A program made the position numbers and the translations under genes. Shown here piece by piece: positions 53,835 through 63,744 of a stretch of DNA of 64,000 bases (positions within the stretch are counted from its first letter, which is position 1; the number at the start of each line of letters is the position of its first letter). The notes beneath the pieces were generated by a model that saw only the letters and a list, made by a program, of their open reading frames with translations, had not been told where the DNA came from and made no database searches. The DNA is from Streptomyces sp. SID14478 (GTDB lineage: Bacteria; Actinomycetota; Actinomycetes; Streptomycetales; Streptomycetaceae): contig NZ_JAAGMG010000627.1 in NCBI RefSeq assembly GCF_010548525.1, positions 38,506 to 102,505 of the forward strand. The letters are read 5' to 3'.

Positions 53835-54119
53835 TCAGTCGTCGAACCTGATCGGGTAGGACACCGTCGGCTCCGGCTTCTTCGGTTCGTCCCATCCCGG
53901 AAAATGCACCGGATAGACGCCCGTCTGGTGTGGTCGGGGCTGTCTGACGTCCGTGCCGGTCTGTGCTCCACCGCCTTGGTGAAGGGAGCCGAACCCCCAC
54001 ACGATCGCGCACGTCACGACGAAGATGGTCACCTGTCGGCGTGCGCCTGGCGGCCACCGCGTGTGCGCGGCAACAACCCTGCCACCCCTGATGTATTCCC
54101 TCACCTGCACGAGTGGCAT
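53835..54119 (-). CDS. hypothetical small membrane protein
   Basis: 94 residues from an ATG with GGAGGGG upstream. After a basic N-terminal 27 residues there is one membrane segment (VTIFVVTCAIVWGFGSLHQG). The C-terminal part is Pro/Gly-rich and outside or periplasmic-side (PVHFPGWDEPKKPEPTVSYP). No family recognised. Both flanks (53417-53834 and 54120-54561) hold no supported gene. Confidence 0.55.
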   Translation of the reverse strand: MPLVQVREYIRGGRVVAAHTRWPPGARRQVTIFVVTCAIVWGFGSLHQGGGAQTGTDVRQPRPHQTGVYPVHFPGWDEPKKPEPTVSYPIRFDD

Positions 54120-54561
54120 GGCCCCTCCGATGGCTCATCTACGGGAGTAACCCGAGCACCCATCCAAGCACTCACCACCGACACTCCCTCTCACGTTTCA
54201 CTCTTCAACTGCGTTGGCAGGCGCGCGAATTGACCAAAACACGTACCGAGGGCACCCTGACGCCGCGATGCGCGACCGACGCACCCGCAGACTGGGCCGC
54301 GCCGAGAACGCGTCGAACCGACGTGAGCCGGCAGCTTCGCGAGTCGGCGCGCACGAGGCAGCGGATGTTCAACCCCGGCGTTCGACGGCGGGCGGTCTCC
54401 ATGAGTACGGCAGGCCTTAACACCACCGTCTCGATACGCATCCATCGGCGCGCCCCGGCCGCGCGGGTTCGCCCCCTGGACCCCGAAGCCCGACACCCCG
54501 TCGGCGAGCCGACGACCGGCCAGGTACGTTCTGAACGTGGCGGGGCGGGTTCAGGAAGTGC

Positions 54562-55389
54562 TCAATCCGAGACGGCGAGGAACTGACGGGCGCCACGCAG
54601 GACGGTACGCAGTCCGTGCTGCGTGGCACGGCTGTCGAGGCGGACGTCGATCGCCCCGGCAAGCGCGCTTTCTGCGCGCAGACCCGAGCGCAGTCGAGAC
54701 ACGTCGAGTCCGTCGCGCCGGGCGATGAGGGTGCCGAGTTCGTGACGGCTCACGGCATCGGAGCCTGCGAGATGGTGGACGCCGGTGGCGTCACGGGAAG
54801 CGAGTTCCAGCAGCGCGGCGGCCAAGTCGGCGACATGTACCGGGCAGCGAACGTCGTCGGTGAACAAGACGCCGTCCCGGATCCCGGCCGCGGAGTCGTG
54901 CACGGTGCGTACGTGCGCAGATTGCCGGTCACCGATGATGAGCGAGGTGCGAGCGATGACGGCCTGCGGGTGCACGAGGCCGACGCCTGTCTCAGCTGCG
55001 GCCTTCGCCGCGCCATAGGGCGTGATCGGGTCAGGGAGACAGGACTCGACGTAGTGGACGCGGGCGCCGGAGAAGACCGCGTCACTGGATACATGGATCA
55101 GGCGGCTGCCGTACCGCGCCGCGGCCATAGCCAGACGGACAGGACCCTCGGCCGTGACCGCCCAGTCCGATCCACCGCTCGTCGCGTTGACAATGAGGCG
55201 CGGGCCCACCGCTGCTACGACCGCCTCGATGCGCTCCGGGTCCCGCAGGTCGAGGGCGTGCCACATGGCCTCAGGAGCACTGCCGTGCCTGGTCGCGAAC
55301 GTCGCGGCCGTCGGGTACCCGGACGCGAGCGCTTGGCGGACCAGTTCGGCGCCCAGGAATCCGCTGCCGCCGACGATCAAGACTGTCAT
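54562..55389 (-). CDS. RmlD-like SDR / dTDP-4-dehydrorhamnose reductase-like
   Basis: 275 residues from an ATG at 55389 (an extension to 55416 is less likely). The extended SDR cofactor motif is VLIVGGSGFLGAELV at 3-17. RLIVNATSGGSDWAV then RLIHVSSDAVFSGARVHYVE and TPYGAAKAAAE (Tyr-x3-Lys) follow the RmlD pattern. The C-terminus has PVHVADLAAALLELA and GVHHLAGSDAVSRHELG. It would reduce a sugar-nucleotide ketone or related carbonyl. No other rhamnose gene is near, so the substrate is open. Confidence 0.82.
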   Translation of the reverse strand: MTVLIVGGSGFLGAELVRQALASGYPTAATFATRHGSAPEAMWHALDLRDPERIEAVVAAVGPRLIVNATSGGSDWAVTAEGPVRLAMAAARYGSRLIHVSSDAVFSGARVHYVESCLPDPITPYGAAKAAAETGVGLVHPQAVIARTSLIIGDRQSAHVRTVHDSAAGIRDGVLFTDDVRCPVHVADLAAALLELASRDATGVHHLAGSDAVSRHELGTLIARRDGLDVSRLRSGLRAESALAGAIDVRLDSRATQHGLRTVLRGARQFLAVSD

Positions 55390-55667
55390 GAGGTAACACG
55401 GTAGGTCACTGCACACCCGCTCTCGCGGTCTCCGTCTGACCCTCTGACCGTCGCGGACGAGACAGGTTCCTTGACGCCGCTTTCACCTGTGACGGCTGTT
55501 TGATCGCACCCATGCGTCTGTAACAGGGCTCGGGTGACTGACCGCTGCGGGTCCTGGCCTGCTTGCCTTCACTCATCCTCCGCACGTCACCGAGTGAGCC
55601 GTAGAACGCGGCGGCCGACTCCGGTGGCGAGTGTGGCCGGAGTCGGCCGGTGCGGGCGGGCAGGGGG
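55390..55667. other. intergenic
   Basis: About 280 bases upstream of the RmlD-like gene and after the aldo/keto reductase; no gene seen. Confidence 0.4.
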
Positions 55668-56687
55668 TCAGCGTCGGCGCTGGTCGGCGCGGAGTTCGAA
55701 GTCGCCGTAGCTGTTGTCGACCGGGTTGACGGTGACGCCGGGGGCGACGATCTCGTCGATGGCGTCGAGCACGTCGGAGGACAGGGTGATGTCCGCGGCG
55801 GGCAGGAACGCCTCCAGTTGGTCCATGGTGCGCGGTCCGATGATGGCCGAGGTGATGCCCGGGTGGTTGATGACGAAGGCGACCGCCAGCTCGATCAGTG
55901 TGTGGCCGGCCTTCTGCGCCAGGACAGCGAGCTGCTCGACGGCGTCGAGCTTGCGCTGGTTGGCAGGGGTGCTCATGTCGAACCGCGCCTGAGGGCGGGC
56001 GGCGGAGGCCGGGCCTTCGGTGGCGTCCTTGCGGTAGCGGCCGGACAGCCAGCCGCCGGAGAGAGGACTGTAGGTCAGGGTGCCCATCCCGTGGCGTCGC
56101 ACCGTGGGCAGCACGTCCTCCTCGATGCCGCGCACCAGGATCGAGTACGGCGGCTGCTCGGTGACGAACCGTTCCAGGTTCCGCTCGCGCGAGGCCCACT
56201 GGGCTTCGACGATCTGCGAGCCGGAGTAGGAGGAGGATCCGATGTAGCGGACCTTGCCCTGGCGGACCAGGTCGGTGAGGGCGCCGAGAGTTTCTTCGAC
56301 GTCGGTGTCGGGGCTGGGGCGGTGGACCTGGTAGAGGTCGATGTGGTCGGTGCCCAGTCGGCGCAGCGAGTTCTCGACCTCTCGGATGATCCAGCGGCGT
56401 GAGCCGCCGCGCTGGTTGGGGTCGTCCTGGTCCATGGGCATGAAGAACTTCGTGGCCAGGAAGACGTTCTCACGGCGGTCCTTGAGCGCCTTGCCGACGA
56501 TCTCCTCGGAGATGCCGGCGGAGTACACATCGGCGGTGTCGACGAAGTTGATGCCCGCATCCAGCGCGCGGTGGATGATCCGGATCGAGTCGGCCTCGTC
56601 CTCGTTGCCCCAGGGGCCGAACATCATCGCGCCCAGGCAGAGCGGGCTGACCTGGACGCCGGTGCGGCCGAGCGGTCGGTACTGCAT
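55668..56687 (-). CDS. aldo/keto reductase
   Basis: 339 residues from an ATG with GGGAGA upstream. TIM-barrel AKR signature: GRTGVQVSPLCLGAMMFG near 7-24, DTADVYSAGISEEIVGKAL with the catalytic Asp and Tyr near 50-68, Lys in ATKFFMP near 78-84, and DHIDLYQVHRPSPDTDVEET near 113-132. The C-terminal NADPH site is ITSAIIGPRTMDQLE. It reduces aldehydes or ketones. It begins 36 bases after an XRE regulator gene on the same strand, which may control it. Confidence 0.92.
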   Translation of the reverse strand: MQYRPLGRTGVQVSPLCLGAMMFGPWGNEDEADSIRIIHRALDAGINFVDTADVYSAGISEEIVGKALKDRRENVFLATKFFMPMDQDDPNQRGGSRRWIIREVENSLRRLGTDHIDLYQVHRPSPDTDVEETLGALTDLVRQGKVRYIGSSSYSGSQIVEAQWASRERNLERFVTEQPPYSILVRGIEEDVLPTVRRHGMGTLTYSPLSGGWLSGRYRKDATEGPASAARPQARFDMSTPANQRKLDAVEQLAVLAQKAGHTLIELAVAFVINHPGITSAIIGPRTMDQLEAFLPAADITLSSDVLDAIDEIVAPGVTVNPVDNSYGDFELRADQRRR

Positions 56688-56723
56688 GTGGATCTTCTCC
56701 CTTGTGCGTTCGGGTGTGCACGG

Positions 56724-57623
56724 TCAGTCGGTGGTGGTCGGGATGTCCGCGCCGGCGGTGGTCCAGCTGGCGAGGAGGGCGAGGGCCTGCTGTTCGGGCG
56801 AGTCCGGCTCCGGGACGTAGAAGTTCAGGCGCAGACCGGGGTCGGAGGGCAGCTCCATCGCCTCGTAGGGCAGCACGAGATCGCCCGCCAGCGGATGGTG
56901 CAGCTTCTTCACTCCGGAACGGTGGAACTTGACGTCGTGACGTGCCCACCGGCTGGCGAACTCACTGCTCTTGGTAGTGAGTTCTCCGATGAGGTCGGTC
57001 AGTGCTTTGTCGTGTGGTGCGCGGCCTGTCTCGGTGCGCAGGAAGGCGACCACGTCGTCGGCGCCCTTGTCCCATTCGGCCCAGAAGCCTTGGCTCGCCG
57101 GGTCCAGGAACATGTACCGGGCGGTGTTCACCGGCCCGCGCTGGGCGAACAGCGGCGAGTCGAACACCGGCGCGTACAGGGCGCGGCCGAGCGTGTTGGT
57201 GGCGACGGTGTCGAAGCGGGCGTTGCGTACGTACGCCGGGACCCCGGTCATCGAGTCGAGCAGCCGAAGGATCGTGGGGCGGACCCGGGAGGCCGTCACC
57301 GCGGGGCGCCGGCCCGCGGGGGTCGAGGCGCGGGCCAGGTCGTAGAGGTGGGTGCGTTCGGCCTCGTTGAGCTGTAGGGCGTGCGCGAGTGCTTCGAGGA
57401 CGGCCTCGGAGGCGCCACTGAGGTTTCCGCGCTCCAGACGGACGTAGTAGTCCACGCTCATGCCCGCGAGCAGGGCGACCTCCTCACGGCGCAGGCCCGC
57501 AACCCGGCGGTTGGCGCCGTACACCGGCAGGCCGGCCTGCCCGGGGGTGATCCGGGCCCGCCGGGTGCTCAGGAACTCCTTGACTTCAGCGGCCAGCTTC
57601 TTCTTGTCGGGTGCCAGCGACAC
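56724..57623 (-). CDS. XRE-family regulator with MmyB-like ligand domain
   Basis: 299 residues from a GTG with GAGGAG upstream; the longer frame to 57956 includes unrelated sequence. The helix-turn-helix is NRRVAGLRREEVALLAGMSV then DYYVRLERGN near residues 40-70. The C-terminal part (PAYVRNARFDTVATNTLGRA, GRAPHDKALTDLIGELTTKS, PGLRLNFYVPEPDS) is the MmyB-like domain seen in many Streptomyces regulators that control adjacent reductases. The aldo/keto reductase downstream is the likely target; ligand unknown. Confidence 0.9.
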   Translation of the reverse strand: MSLAPDKKKLAAEVKEFLSTRRARITPGQAGLPVYGANRRVAGLRREEVALLAGMSVDYYVRLERGNLSGASEAVLEALAHALQLNEAERTHLYDLARASTPAGRRPAVTASRVRPTILRLLDSMTGVPAYVRNARFDTVATNTLGRALYAPVFDSPLFAQRGPVNTARYMFLDPASQGFWAEWDKGADDVVAFLRTETGRAPHDKALTDLIGELTTKSSEFASRWARHDVKFHRSGVKKLHHPLAGDLVLPYEAMELPSDPGLRLNFYVPEPDSPEQQALALLASWTTAGADIPTTTD

Positions 57624-57992
57624 AGGTTCTCCTCGGGGCTCGGCATGGATCTTGCGCCGGCTTCTCCACCGTAGGCCGGTCTGCCGGCAGCTGCGAGGTA
57701 CTGCCAGTACCTGGAACAGCAGTGACTCCCACCCGCGGACTCCAGCGTGTTCTCCTGGAGCAGGGCAGAGCAGGCCGAGGCCAGGACGCCCCGGAAATCG
57801 GTTCCCGTACCCGGACGGGCAACAGTCCGAAGGACACTGCACGCCGCACACGCGGTCGCGTCCTCGGCCCGCGCCAAGCCGCGCGGCCAGCAGGGCCCGG
57901 CCGTCCGCGACGACGTACTCGGCGAGGCCGCCGTGCGGCAGCGCCGGGCTTTCCACATGGGGTTTCCGTCAGGTTCGGCACGCGGATGCCGG
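57624..57992. other. intergenic with possible alcohol-dehydrogenase remnant
   Basis: On the minus strand near 57956-57870 a frame reads LPHGGLAEYVVADGRALLAA, resembling the end of the GroES-like domain of zinc alcohol dehydrogenases. It has no start or partner. It is probably a remnant. Confidence 0.35.
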
Positions 57993-59231
57993 TCAGCCAG
58001 GCCGTTGGCCCGATTCCTCGGCGAAGACCGGGCCGGGCTGGCGGCCGTCCCCTCCGTGGGAGACGGCGTGCCGGATCACCGCGGGCTGCAGTGCGGCAAG
58101 CAGCAGACACGCGCAGGCCATCGCGCTCCACAGCCCCGCCGGGCCGACATGTTCGATGAGCTGCGTCCCCAGCACCGGCGCGATGATGCCCGCGATGCCC
58201 CAACTGGTGCCGTACACGGCCAGGTAGTGCCCCTTCGCGCCCGCCGGGGCCAGCTCGGCGACGACCGCGTAGACACGGCCCACGAGGAGCAGGTCGCCCA
58301 CGCTCCACACGATAGTTGCCGTCAGGTAGCCGGCCAGCGTGTGGGCGAGTGCGTATCCGCTCAGTCCCAGAGCCAGCAGTGCATACCCACCCGCGAAGAC
58401 GGCGGGGGGCGAGAGTGCGGACAGGCGGTTCCAGCGCGTGAGTGGCGGGCCTGCGCAGATGGTGAGAGCTGACGCCGTGAACAGCAGCCCCGCGTCGGCA
58501 GACCGCAGACCTTCTCGGTCCATGGCGAGCGGCAGCGTGATCATGATCTGGAGGTAGATCACCGCGAACAGCATCCCTGTAGCCAGGAGGAGCAGAAGGG
58601 AACGGTCGCGCCAGGGGGTGGCCTCGGCGCTGCGTTCGGGCGTGGCGGGCCGGGCCGTGCGGTGGTCGGCGGGAAGGGTCAGGTGCACTGTGAGGGCGCA
58701 GAGCAGGCAGGTCAGCGCGTCCGCGACGAACAGCCAGCGCAGGTCCCAGCGGCCCAGGCCCGCCGCGATCAGTCCGGCACCCATGCCGGCGGCGGCCAGG
58801 GCTGCGTTCAACAAGCTGTAGGCGCGCACGTGTTCACTTGGCGCAACGACATCGGCGATCATGGCCTGGCTCGGCGGTTCGTAGAGTTCGAAAACCAGGC
58901 CCAGCAGGACGGTGCAGCAGACGGCCAGAGTCAGGCTGTCGGCCGCGGCGAGGCCCAGCTGGGCCACCGCGCATCCGGTCAGGCCTGCCACGATCGTGCG
59001 GCGCCGGCCGATCCGGTCGGCCAGGCGTCCCCCGGCCAGACGTGAGGGGATCGTGGCGAGGCCGAAAGCGGCGCCGATGCCTCCGGCGACCGCGGCGGAG
59101 GTCCCGAAGCTGGTCACGAGGAGAACGGTGAGGAAGGACATCGAGAACGCGCCGAGCCGGTTGACCGCCCGCGCCACGATCAGCAACCGCACCGCAGGCG
59201 GCAATCGCTTATTGCCTTGCACGGGCCCCAC
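57993..59231 (-). CDS. MFS transporter
   Basis: 412 residues from a GTG at 59231, about 12 membrane segments. Motif A is GGRLADRIGRRRTIVAG near 67-83. SQAMIADVVAPSEHVRAYSL near 120-139 and SWGIAGIIAPVLGT near 355-368 (motif-C-like) support a drug or metabolite exporter of the DHA1 type. It is divergent from a CGNR regulator gene, with 84 bases between the start codons, so they probably share a regulatory region. Confidence 0.88.
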   Translation of the reverse strand: MGPVQGNKRLPPAVRLLIVARAVNRLGAFSMSFLTVLLVTSFGTSAAVAGGIGAAFGLATIPSRLAGGRLADRIGRRRTIVAGLTGCAVAQLGLAAADSLTLAVCCTVLLGLVFELYEPPSQAMIADVVAPSEHVRAYSLLNAALAAAGMGAGLIAAGLGRWDLRWLFVADALTCLLCALTVHLTLPADHRTARPATPERSAEATPWRDRSLLLLLATGMLFAVIYLQIMITLPLAMDREGLRSADAGLLFTASALTICAGPPLTRWNRLSALSPPAVFAGGYALLALGLSGYALAHTLAGYLTATIVWSVGDLLLVGRVYAVVAELAPAGAKGHYLAVYGTSWGIAGIIAPVLGTQLIEHVGPAGLWSAMACACLLLAALQPAVIRHAVSHGGDGRQPGPVFAEESGQRPG

Positions 59232-59315
59232 CCCCGCTCCTCGTCCGTGACCAGCGAAACGGCTATCGTTGGTGACGGATGGACGCTAGGACCTGAAGGA
59301 GTGACCGGTCAAGTG

Positions 59316-59888
59316 ATGTTCGATGGTCACGTGCTGACGCTACTCGACGCCGCTGTCTCGCTCGTGAATGCACTGACCGACGGCTTCCGACAAGGCCGCC
59401 CCTACACCGCCCCGCACGGCGACCAACTCCCTCGGGCCGTCCACGACGCACTGCCCCTCGCAGCCGACCGTCCAGGTGTCGATCCAGTGCACGCGGCCTA
59501 TCTGGCCCACACCGCCCAGCAGTTGAAGGCCGTATTCGTAGCTGTCGACCACGGTCACACCGGCCAGGCAGCAGAACTCGTCAATGCCCTCCTGCGCACC
59601 ACCGGCGCCCGCCCGCAACTCGACCGCGTCGACGACGAGCCCTGGCAAGTCCATTTCCACGGCGCCGAGGACACGCTCGCCGTGGGCTGGAGCGCCGGAT
59701 GCGCAACTGCCCTCGCCCTGGCCATTGGCAGCAACCTCGCCGGACGCCTCGGCGTCTGCACCGCGCCGCAATGCGACCGCGTCTACGTCGACAACTCCCG
59801 CAACGCCGCACGCCACTTCTGCTCGAACGCCTGCCGCAGCCGCGTCAAAGCGGCATCCTTCCGGGCACGCAAGAACGAGCAGGGCTGA
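59316..59888 (+). CDS. CGNR zinc-finger regulator (ABATE domain)
   Basis: 190 residues from an ATG at 59316 with GAAGGAG upstream; GTG starts at 59313 and 59247 are alternatives. The N-terminal stress-response ABATE-like domain (LTLLDAAVSLVNALTDG onward) is followed by the CGNR zinc finger: VCTAPQCDRVYVDNSRNAAR then HFCSNACRSRVKAASFRARK at the C-terminus, with the four Cys ligands. Such proteins bind DNA and often regulate an adjacent divergent transporter, as here. Target and ligand unknown. Confidence 0.88.
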   Translation: MFDGHVLTLLDAAVSLVNALTDGFRQGRPYTAPHGDQLPRAVHDALPLAADRPGVDPVHAAYLAHTAQQLKAVFVAVDHGHTGQAAELVNALLRTTGARPQLDRVDDEPWQVHFHGAEDTLAVGWSAGCATALALAIGSNLAGRLGVCTAPQCDRVYVDNSRNAARHFCSNACRSRVKAASFRARKNEQG

Positions 59889-59931
59889 TGCAGCCGGGGG
59901 CGCCCACCGTCAGCCACCGGATGCGCTGGGT

Positions 59932-60672
59932 CTACGGCCTCGAAGCCGGCAGGGTTCGGCTCAGGAGCGGCAGCAGGCGATCCCAGTGATGCTTCAGCCC
60001 CGAGGCGCTGAAGGCATCCGTGTCGGACATGGTGAAGCCATGGGTGGTGCCGGGGTAAATCTCGGAGGTGTAGTCGGCCCCCGCGGAATCCAGCGTCTTG
60101 TTGAGCTCGTCGAGTTCCTCGGGCGTGATATCGCCTTCCGCATGGCCGAAATGGACTTGGGCGGTCAGCTCGGCGAAGAGGCCGGGGCCCACTGTGGCGA
60201 CAGGCGCGTGGAAGGCGGCGAGAGCAGCCACCTGGTCGGGGTGATCCGCGGCCGTGCGCAGCGCGAGGAGGCCTCCGAAGCAGTAGCCAGTCACCGCGAC
60301 CGGCCCGGCTTCGACCTCGGGCCGGGCGGTGAGAAAGCTGATGTAGGCGTCGGCGTCGGCCAGGACGCGTTCAGTGCTGTGCGCCTCGATCAAGGGCATC
60401 AACTGGCCGAAGACCGCGGGCCTGGCCTCTTCCCCGATGTACTCGGGAAGCTCGATCACGGGTGCCGGACCATGACGGTAGAAGAAGTTGGGGACGAGTA
60501 CGTAGTAGCCGTGACCCGCCAGTTCGAGCGCCAACTCCCTCAGCACGGGCCGGATCCCGAACCCGTCCGGGTACATCAGCACCCCCGGGTGGCACTCGCC
60601 GTCGTCAGGGAACGCGGCGAAGGCGTCAGCCTGGCCATCGGCGGTGGAAATCTGCAAAGACGTGATGGGCAT
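59932..60672 (-). CDS. dienelactone hydrolase-family protein
   Basis: 246 residues from an ATG with AGGAG upstream. The Cys-Asp-His triad of dienelactone hydrolases is visible: Cys in VTGYCFGGLLALR near 128-136, Asp in HFGHAEGDITPEE near 182, His in GTTHGFTMSD near 213. Pattern YPDGFGIRPVLRELALELAG near 34-53 supports the fold. It hydrolyses enol-lactones or other esters in aromatic or unknown catabolism. Monocistronic and divergent from the mycothiol-type gene, with about 310 bases between. Confidence 0.9.
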   Translation of the reverse strand: MPITSLQISTADGQADAFAAFPDDGECHPGVLMYPDGFGIRPVLRELALELAGHGYYVLVPNFFYRHGPAPVIELPEYIGEEARPAVFGQLMPLIEAHSTERVLADADAYISFLTARPEVEAGPVAVTGYCFGGLLALRTAADHPDQVAALAAFHAPVATVGPGLFAELTAQVHFGHAEGDITPEELDELNKTLDSAGADYTSEIYPGTTHGFTMSDTDAFSASGLKHHWDRLLPLLSRTLPASRP

Positions 60673-60986
60673 ACCTGCTCCTGTCGTTGTTGATATGTCG
60701 AACCCGTGGTCAACACGACAGGGGCGGACCGCGCGCAGTGGCGCCTGTCCTTTGCTCCCATGGCGAGCCTGTGCCGGCCCGGGCGGCGCTCAGCGGAGCA
60801 CCGGGGCAACAATCTGTGTGCGGCGCGCGGCCATCCCGGAAATCATGGCCAAAAGCCTAGTGCACCGATGCGTGGCCACGCCATGGTTCGAGGTGATTTC
60901 ACAATGGCGCCAGGGGCTCCAGCTCATGCGGCGGACGGCTTGGAATAGAAGTGCGATCGGCTGAACTGCCGTGGTAGTTAAGCGAT
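60673..60986. other. divergent promoter region
   Basis: 314 bases between divergent starts; no gene and no confident boxes. Confidence 0.4.
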
Positions 60987-61748
60987 GTGACTGACCGTCT
61001 TGAGTATTCCGACCTGCTGCAACTGATCGACGAACGGTCGGCCGCGTTCAGGAATGCGGTTGCCGCCACGCCCAGCCTTGACGCGCCGGTGCCGTCCTGC
61101 CCCGAATGGACGGTGTCCGATCTGGTGCAGCACCTGGGTGCAGGCCAGCGCTGGTGGGCCGCGATCGTCGCCGCGGGCCCGGCCAAGACTCCGCCGGCCA
61201 AGGACATCACGGAGGTGCCGCACGAGCTCGAGGCGCTGCTGGCCTGGTACACCGAGTCGAACGAACTGCTCCTGACTGCGCTACGCCAGGCCGGCCCGGA
61301 GCGCGAATGCTGGGCATGGTGGAGTGCCGGCGTGTCACCGGCGAATTCCTGGGGCGTCGCCCGGCGCCGGGTGCACGAGGTGCTGGTGCACACCTACGAC
61401 GCCCAGCTCACCGCCGACGTCCAGCAGCCGATGCCCACAGCCGTCGCGATCGACGGCGTGGCCGAGTTCCTCGACACCTGCAACTCCACTCCTGCAGCCT
61501 GGCCGCACCAGGCCGCCACCATCCACTACCACGCTACCGAGGGACGCTCCTGGCTCCTCACACTGGATGACACCGGCGCCTGGCCCGCACCCCTCCCTGA
61601 CGACGCCGCGCCCGCCTCCGCTTCGGCCACGGGCACCGCCGAGCAGCTGCTCCTCTTGGTCTGGGGCCGCCTCCAGCTGAACGCCTTGCAAGTAGAGGGC
61701 AACCAGCACGTGTTCGAGCAGCTGATCGCCTGGGAGCCCGAGGAATAA
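60987..61748 (+). CDS. maleylpyruvate isomerase-family mycothiol-dependent enzyme
   Basis: 253 residues from a GTG at 60987 (an out-of-frame ATG overlaps it). DinB-like four-helix bundle with metal His residues: SCPEWTVSDLVQHLGAGQRW near 37-56 and GVARRRVHEVLVHTYDAQLT near 122-141 (the E/H-x-x-H pair). The C-terminal MDMPI domain follows. The family uses mycothiol as cofactor, for example in maleylpyruvate isomerisation. The substrate here is unknown. Confidence 0.85.
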   Translation: MTDRLEYSDLLQLIDERSAAFRNAVAATPSLDAPVPSCPEWTVSDLVQHLGAGQRWWAAIVAAGPAKTPPAKDITEVPHELEALLAWYTESNELLLTALRQAGPERECWAWWSAGVSPANSWGVARRRVHEVLVHTYDAQLTADVQQPMPTAVAIDGVAEFLDTCNSTPAAWPHQAATIHYHATEGRSWLLTLDDTGAWPAPLPDDAAPASASATGTAEQLLLLVWGRLQLNALQVEGNQHVFEQLIAWEPEE

Positions 61749-61855
61749 CCAGCCAATGCCGTCAACAGCAGATCAAGCCCACCGCCGCTACAGCCCGCCT
61801 ATGCCCGCAGACCGAGTGACTGCGCCCCGGGACGGGCATGCGCGATCATGGCGCG

Positions 61856-62539
61856 ATGGACACTCACTTCCTTGGCATCCCTGAGCTGACCAAAGCCCCG
61901 CCCGTGGCGGTCGTGATCGACGTCATGCGTGCCTTCACGGTGGCTGCCTGGGCCTTTGCCCAGGGCGCAGAGAAGATCGTTCTGGCTGAGTCGCTGGATG
62001 AAGCCCAAAGCCTCAAGGATCGCCACCCGGACTGGGTGACGCTCAAGGACGGTGCGCCTGCGCCCGGGTTCGACCTGGTCAACTCCCCTGGCCTGCTGCG
62101 ATCTGTTGACCTCAGCGGACGAACGGTGGTGCAGAAGACCACCGCCGGGACAGTCGGCGCTCTCGCGGTCAAGGAAGCGTCACTGGTGCTGTGCGCCAGC
62201 TTCCTGGTGGCGGAGGCAACAGCTCGGCTCCTGCGAAACCACGAGTGTGACAGCGTCACGTTCGTGGTCACCGGCGAGGACGGCCAGGCTGACGAGGATC
62301 TCGCATGCGCTCAGTACATCGCTCGCCGAGCAACCCAGGCAGGAGCGGACGCAGCCGCGTTCCTCCATCGCGCAAGCGAATCGCGTGCCGCTGCCGAACT
62401 GGCGACAGGGGTCCGCCAGGGCGTCCACCCGGATGACGTCGCCCTCTGCCTGGAACTCGACCGGTTCCCCTTTGCCATGGTGGCGAGGTTGGAGGGCTCG
62501 TTCATGGTCCTGCGTCCGTGCGCTGCGCTTCCAGGGTGA
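61856..62539 (+). CDS. 2-phosphosulfolactate phosphatase (ComB)-like protein
   Basis: 227 residues from an ATG at 61856 (61838 also possible). The start [20 protein letters not shown] then [16 protein letters not shown] near 16-50 is typical of ComB, with the Asp that binds Mg. [20 protein letters not shown] near 96-115 and [14 protein letters not shown] are family features. ComB itself acts in coenzyme M synthesis in archaea; bacterial ComB-like proteins are annotated by homology and their role in Streptomyces is unclear. Confidence 0.82.
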   Translation: MDTHFLGIPELTKAPPVAVVIDVMRAFTVAAWAFAQGAEKIVLAESLDEAQSLKDRHPDWVTLKDGAPAPGFDLVNSPGLLRSVDLSGRTVVQKTTAGTVGALAVKEASLVLCASFLVAEATARLLRNHECDSVTFVVTGEDGQADEDLACAQYIARRATQAGADAAAFLHRASESRAAAELATGVRQGVHPDDVALCLELDRFPFAMVARLEGSFMVLRPCAALPG

Positions 62540-62686
62540 GACCGGTGGAGGATTCAGCGCTGCTCTTGGTACGCAACCTCCGTCATGCCGAAGTACGGGG
62601 CTCCCCGTGCGTTCCCGGTCATCGGGCACGGCAAGGCGCCCCGCTATGCCGAACATGCGTCGGGTGGGCTGTCGCATACTGACGTC

Positions 62687-63175
62687 ATGCTCTCGCCCCT
62701 GCGGTTCCGAGACGCACAGCACACGAAGTACCACTTCATTGATCATGTGCTCGTGCGCTGTCCGAAGTGCGCCGGGATCGCGCACGTTGCCCCGGCGGTG
62801 CCTGCGAGCGATGGCTCAGTCCCCTCGATGTTCGCGCGCCGCCGTCTTGTCTGTCGGGCGTGTGGACTGGCTCGGGATGCGGCCGAGGAACGTCTTGGCC
62901 TCTTCCGGGGACGTGGTGAAGCCACAGATCCCTACTTCAGGCTGCCGTTGTGGTTGCAGGCGCAGACACGGCACGGCTGGTTGTGGGCCTACGACCCAGA
63001 GCACCTGGAACTACTCCGGCAATTCGTACAGGCACCGCTGCGTGAAAGAGCCCCCTGGGACATACACGGCAAGAAGATGACGGTGGTCGCGCGGCTACCC
63101 ACCTGGATCAAGAGCGCAAAGAACAGAGGTGAGGTACTGCATGCCATCGACTGGATCCGCTCGACACTCACCTGA
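62687..63175 (+). CDS. hypothetical zinc-ribbon protein
   Basis: 162 residues from an ATG at 62687. Two CxxC pairs (RCPKCAG near residues 24-28 and VCRACG near 54-58) form a rubredoxin-like zinc ribbon. A Trp-rich segment follows (LPLWLQAQTRHGWLWAYDPE), then HGKKMTVVARLPTWIKSAKN. It is a small, probably nucleic-acid-binding protein of a conserved actinobacterial type; no defined function. Confidence 0.65.
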   Translation: MLSPLRFRDAQHTKYHFIDHVLVRCPKCAGIAHVAPAVPASDGSVPSMFARRRLVCRACGLARDAAEERLGLFRGRGEATDPYFRLPLWLQAQTRHGWLWAYDPEHLELLRQFVQAPLRERAPWDIHGKKMTVVARLPTWIKSAKNRGEVLHAIDWIRSTLT

Positions 63176-63744
63176 CTGACCACCTCAACCACACACCCAC
63201 CCCAGCCCCGTCCCGTCCGCCATCGCCCCACAGCCGGCCGGCCTCGCCGGGGGGGTTCGGACCGCGCCCGGGCGCCGACGAGGGAGCAGGAGTCAGGGCA
63301 GGCTTCAAGCCCGCTGGCAATACGCTTCCGGCTGACCACCCCGACCCCGCATCCAGCCCGGCACCAGCAGCAGCGGCCGGACCACGGCCCGCTCCGCGTC
63401 CGTCCCGCCCGAGGGGCACCGTCGGACACGCTCGGGATGGTCGGCCGCATTTCCGAACCGGTGAACCACGCAATCACACGACAGGGCGGCCGGGTTGAAC
63501 TGCACCGGCGCGAGCACATACAACTGCGGCAACAGGGGCCCCTGGTTCTCGGTCGGCTTCGCAACCCCGAGCTACCAAGAGGCCCCGTTCCCATTCCCGC
63601 AGCCAGCCGCGATCACCCGATCGAGACTCCCGTTCGACGCCCACTCCTCAAGAGCGGGACGACAACAGTTACTTACTGACCGTTTCAGAATGACTTTTGT
63701 TGTGGGGCTTGGTAGTTGGGTGTTGTGTCGGCAGGATTGGTTGG
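63176..63744. other. intergenic before the IS element
   Basis: About 570 bases. A frame around 63495-63665 (NCTGASTYNCGNRGPWFSVG, FATPSYQEAPFPFPQ) looks non-random but has no start. The left end of the IS is probably near 63670-63685 (GACCGTTTCAGAATGAC); the inverted repeat cannot be checked because the right end is outside the window. Confidence 0.35.

Noticed and set aside
54616..55404. Open frame on the plus strand opposite the RmlD-like gene
   Set aside because: The minus-strand frame has a full SDR cofactor motif and Tyr-x3-Lys; the plus frame has none.
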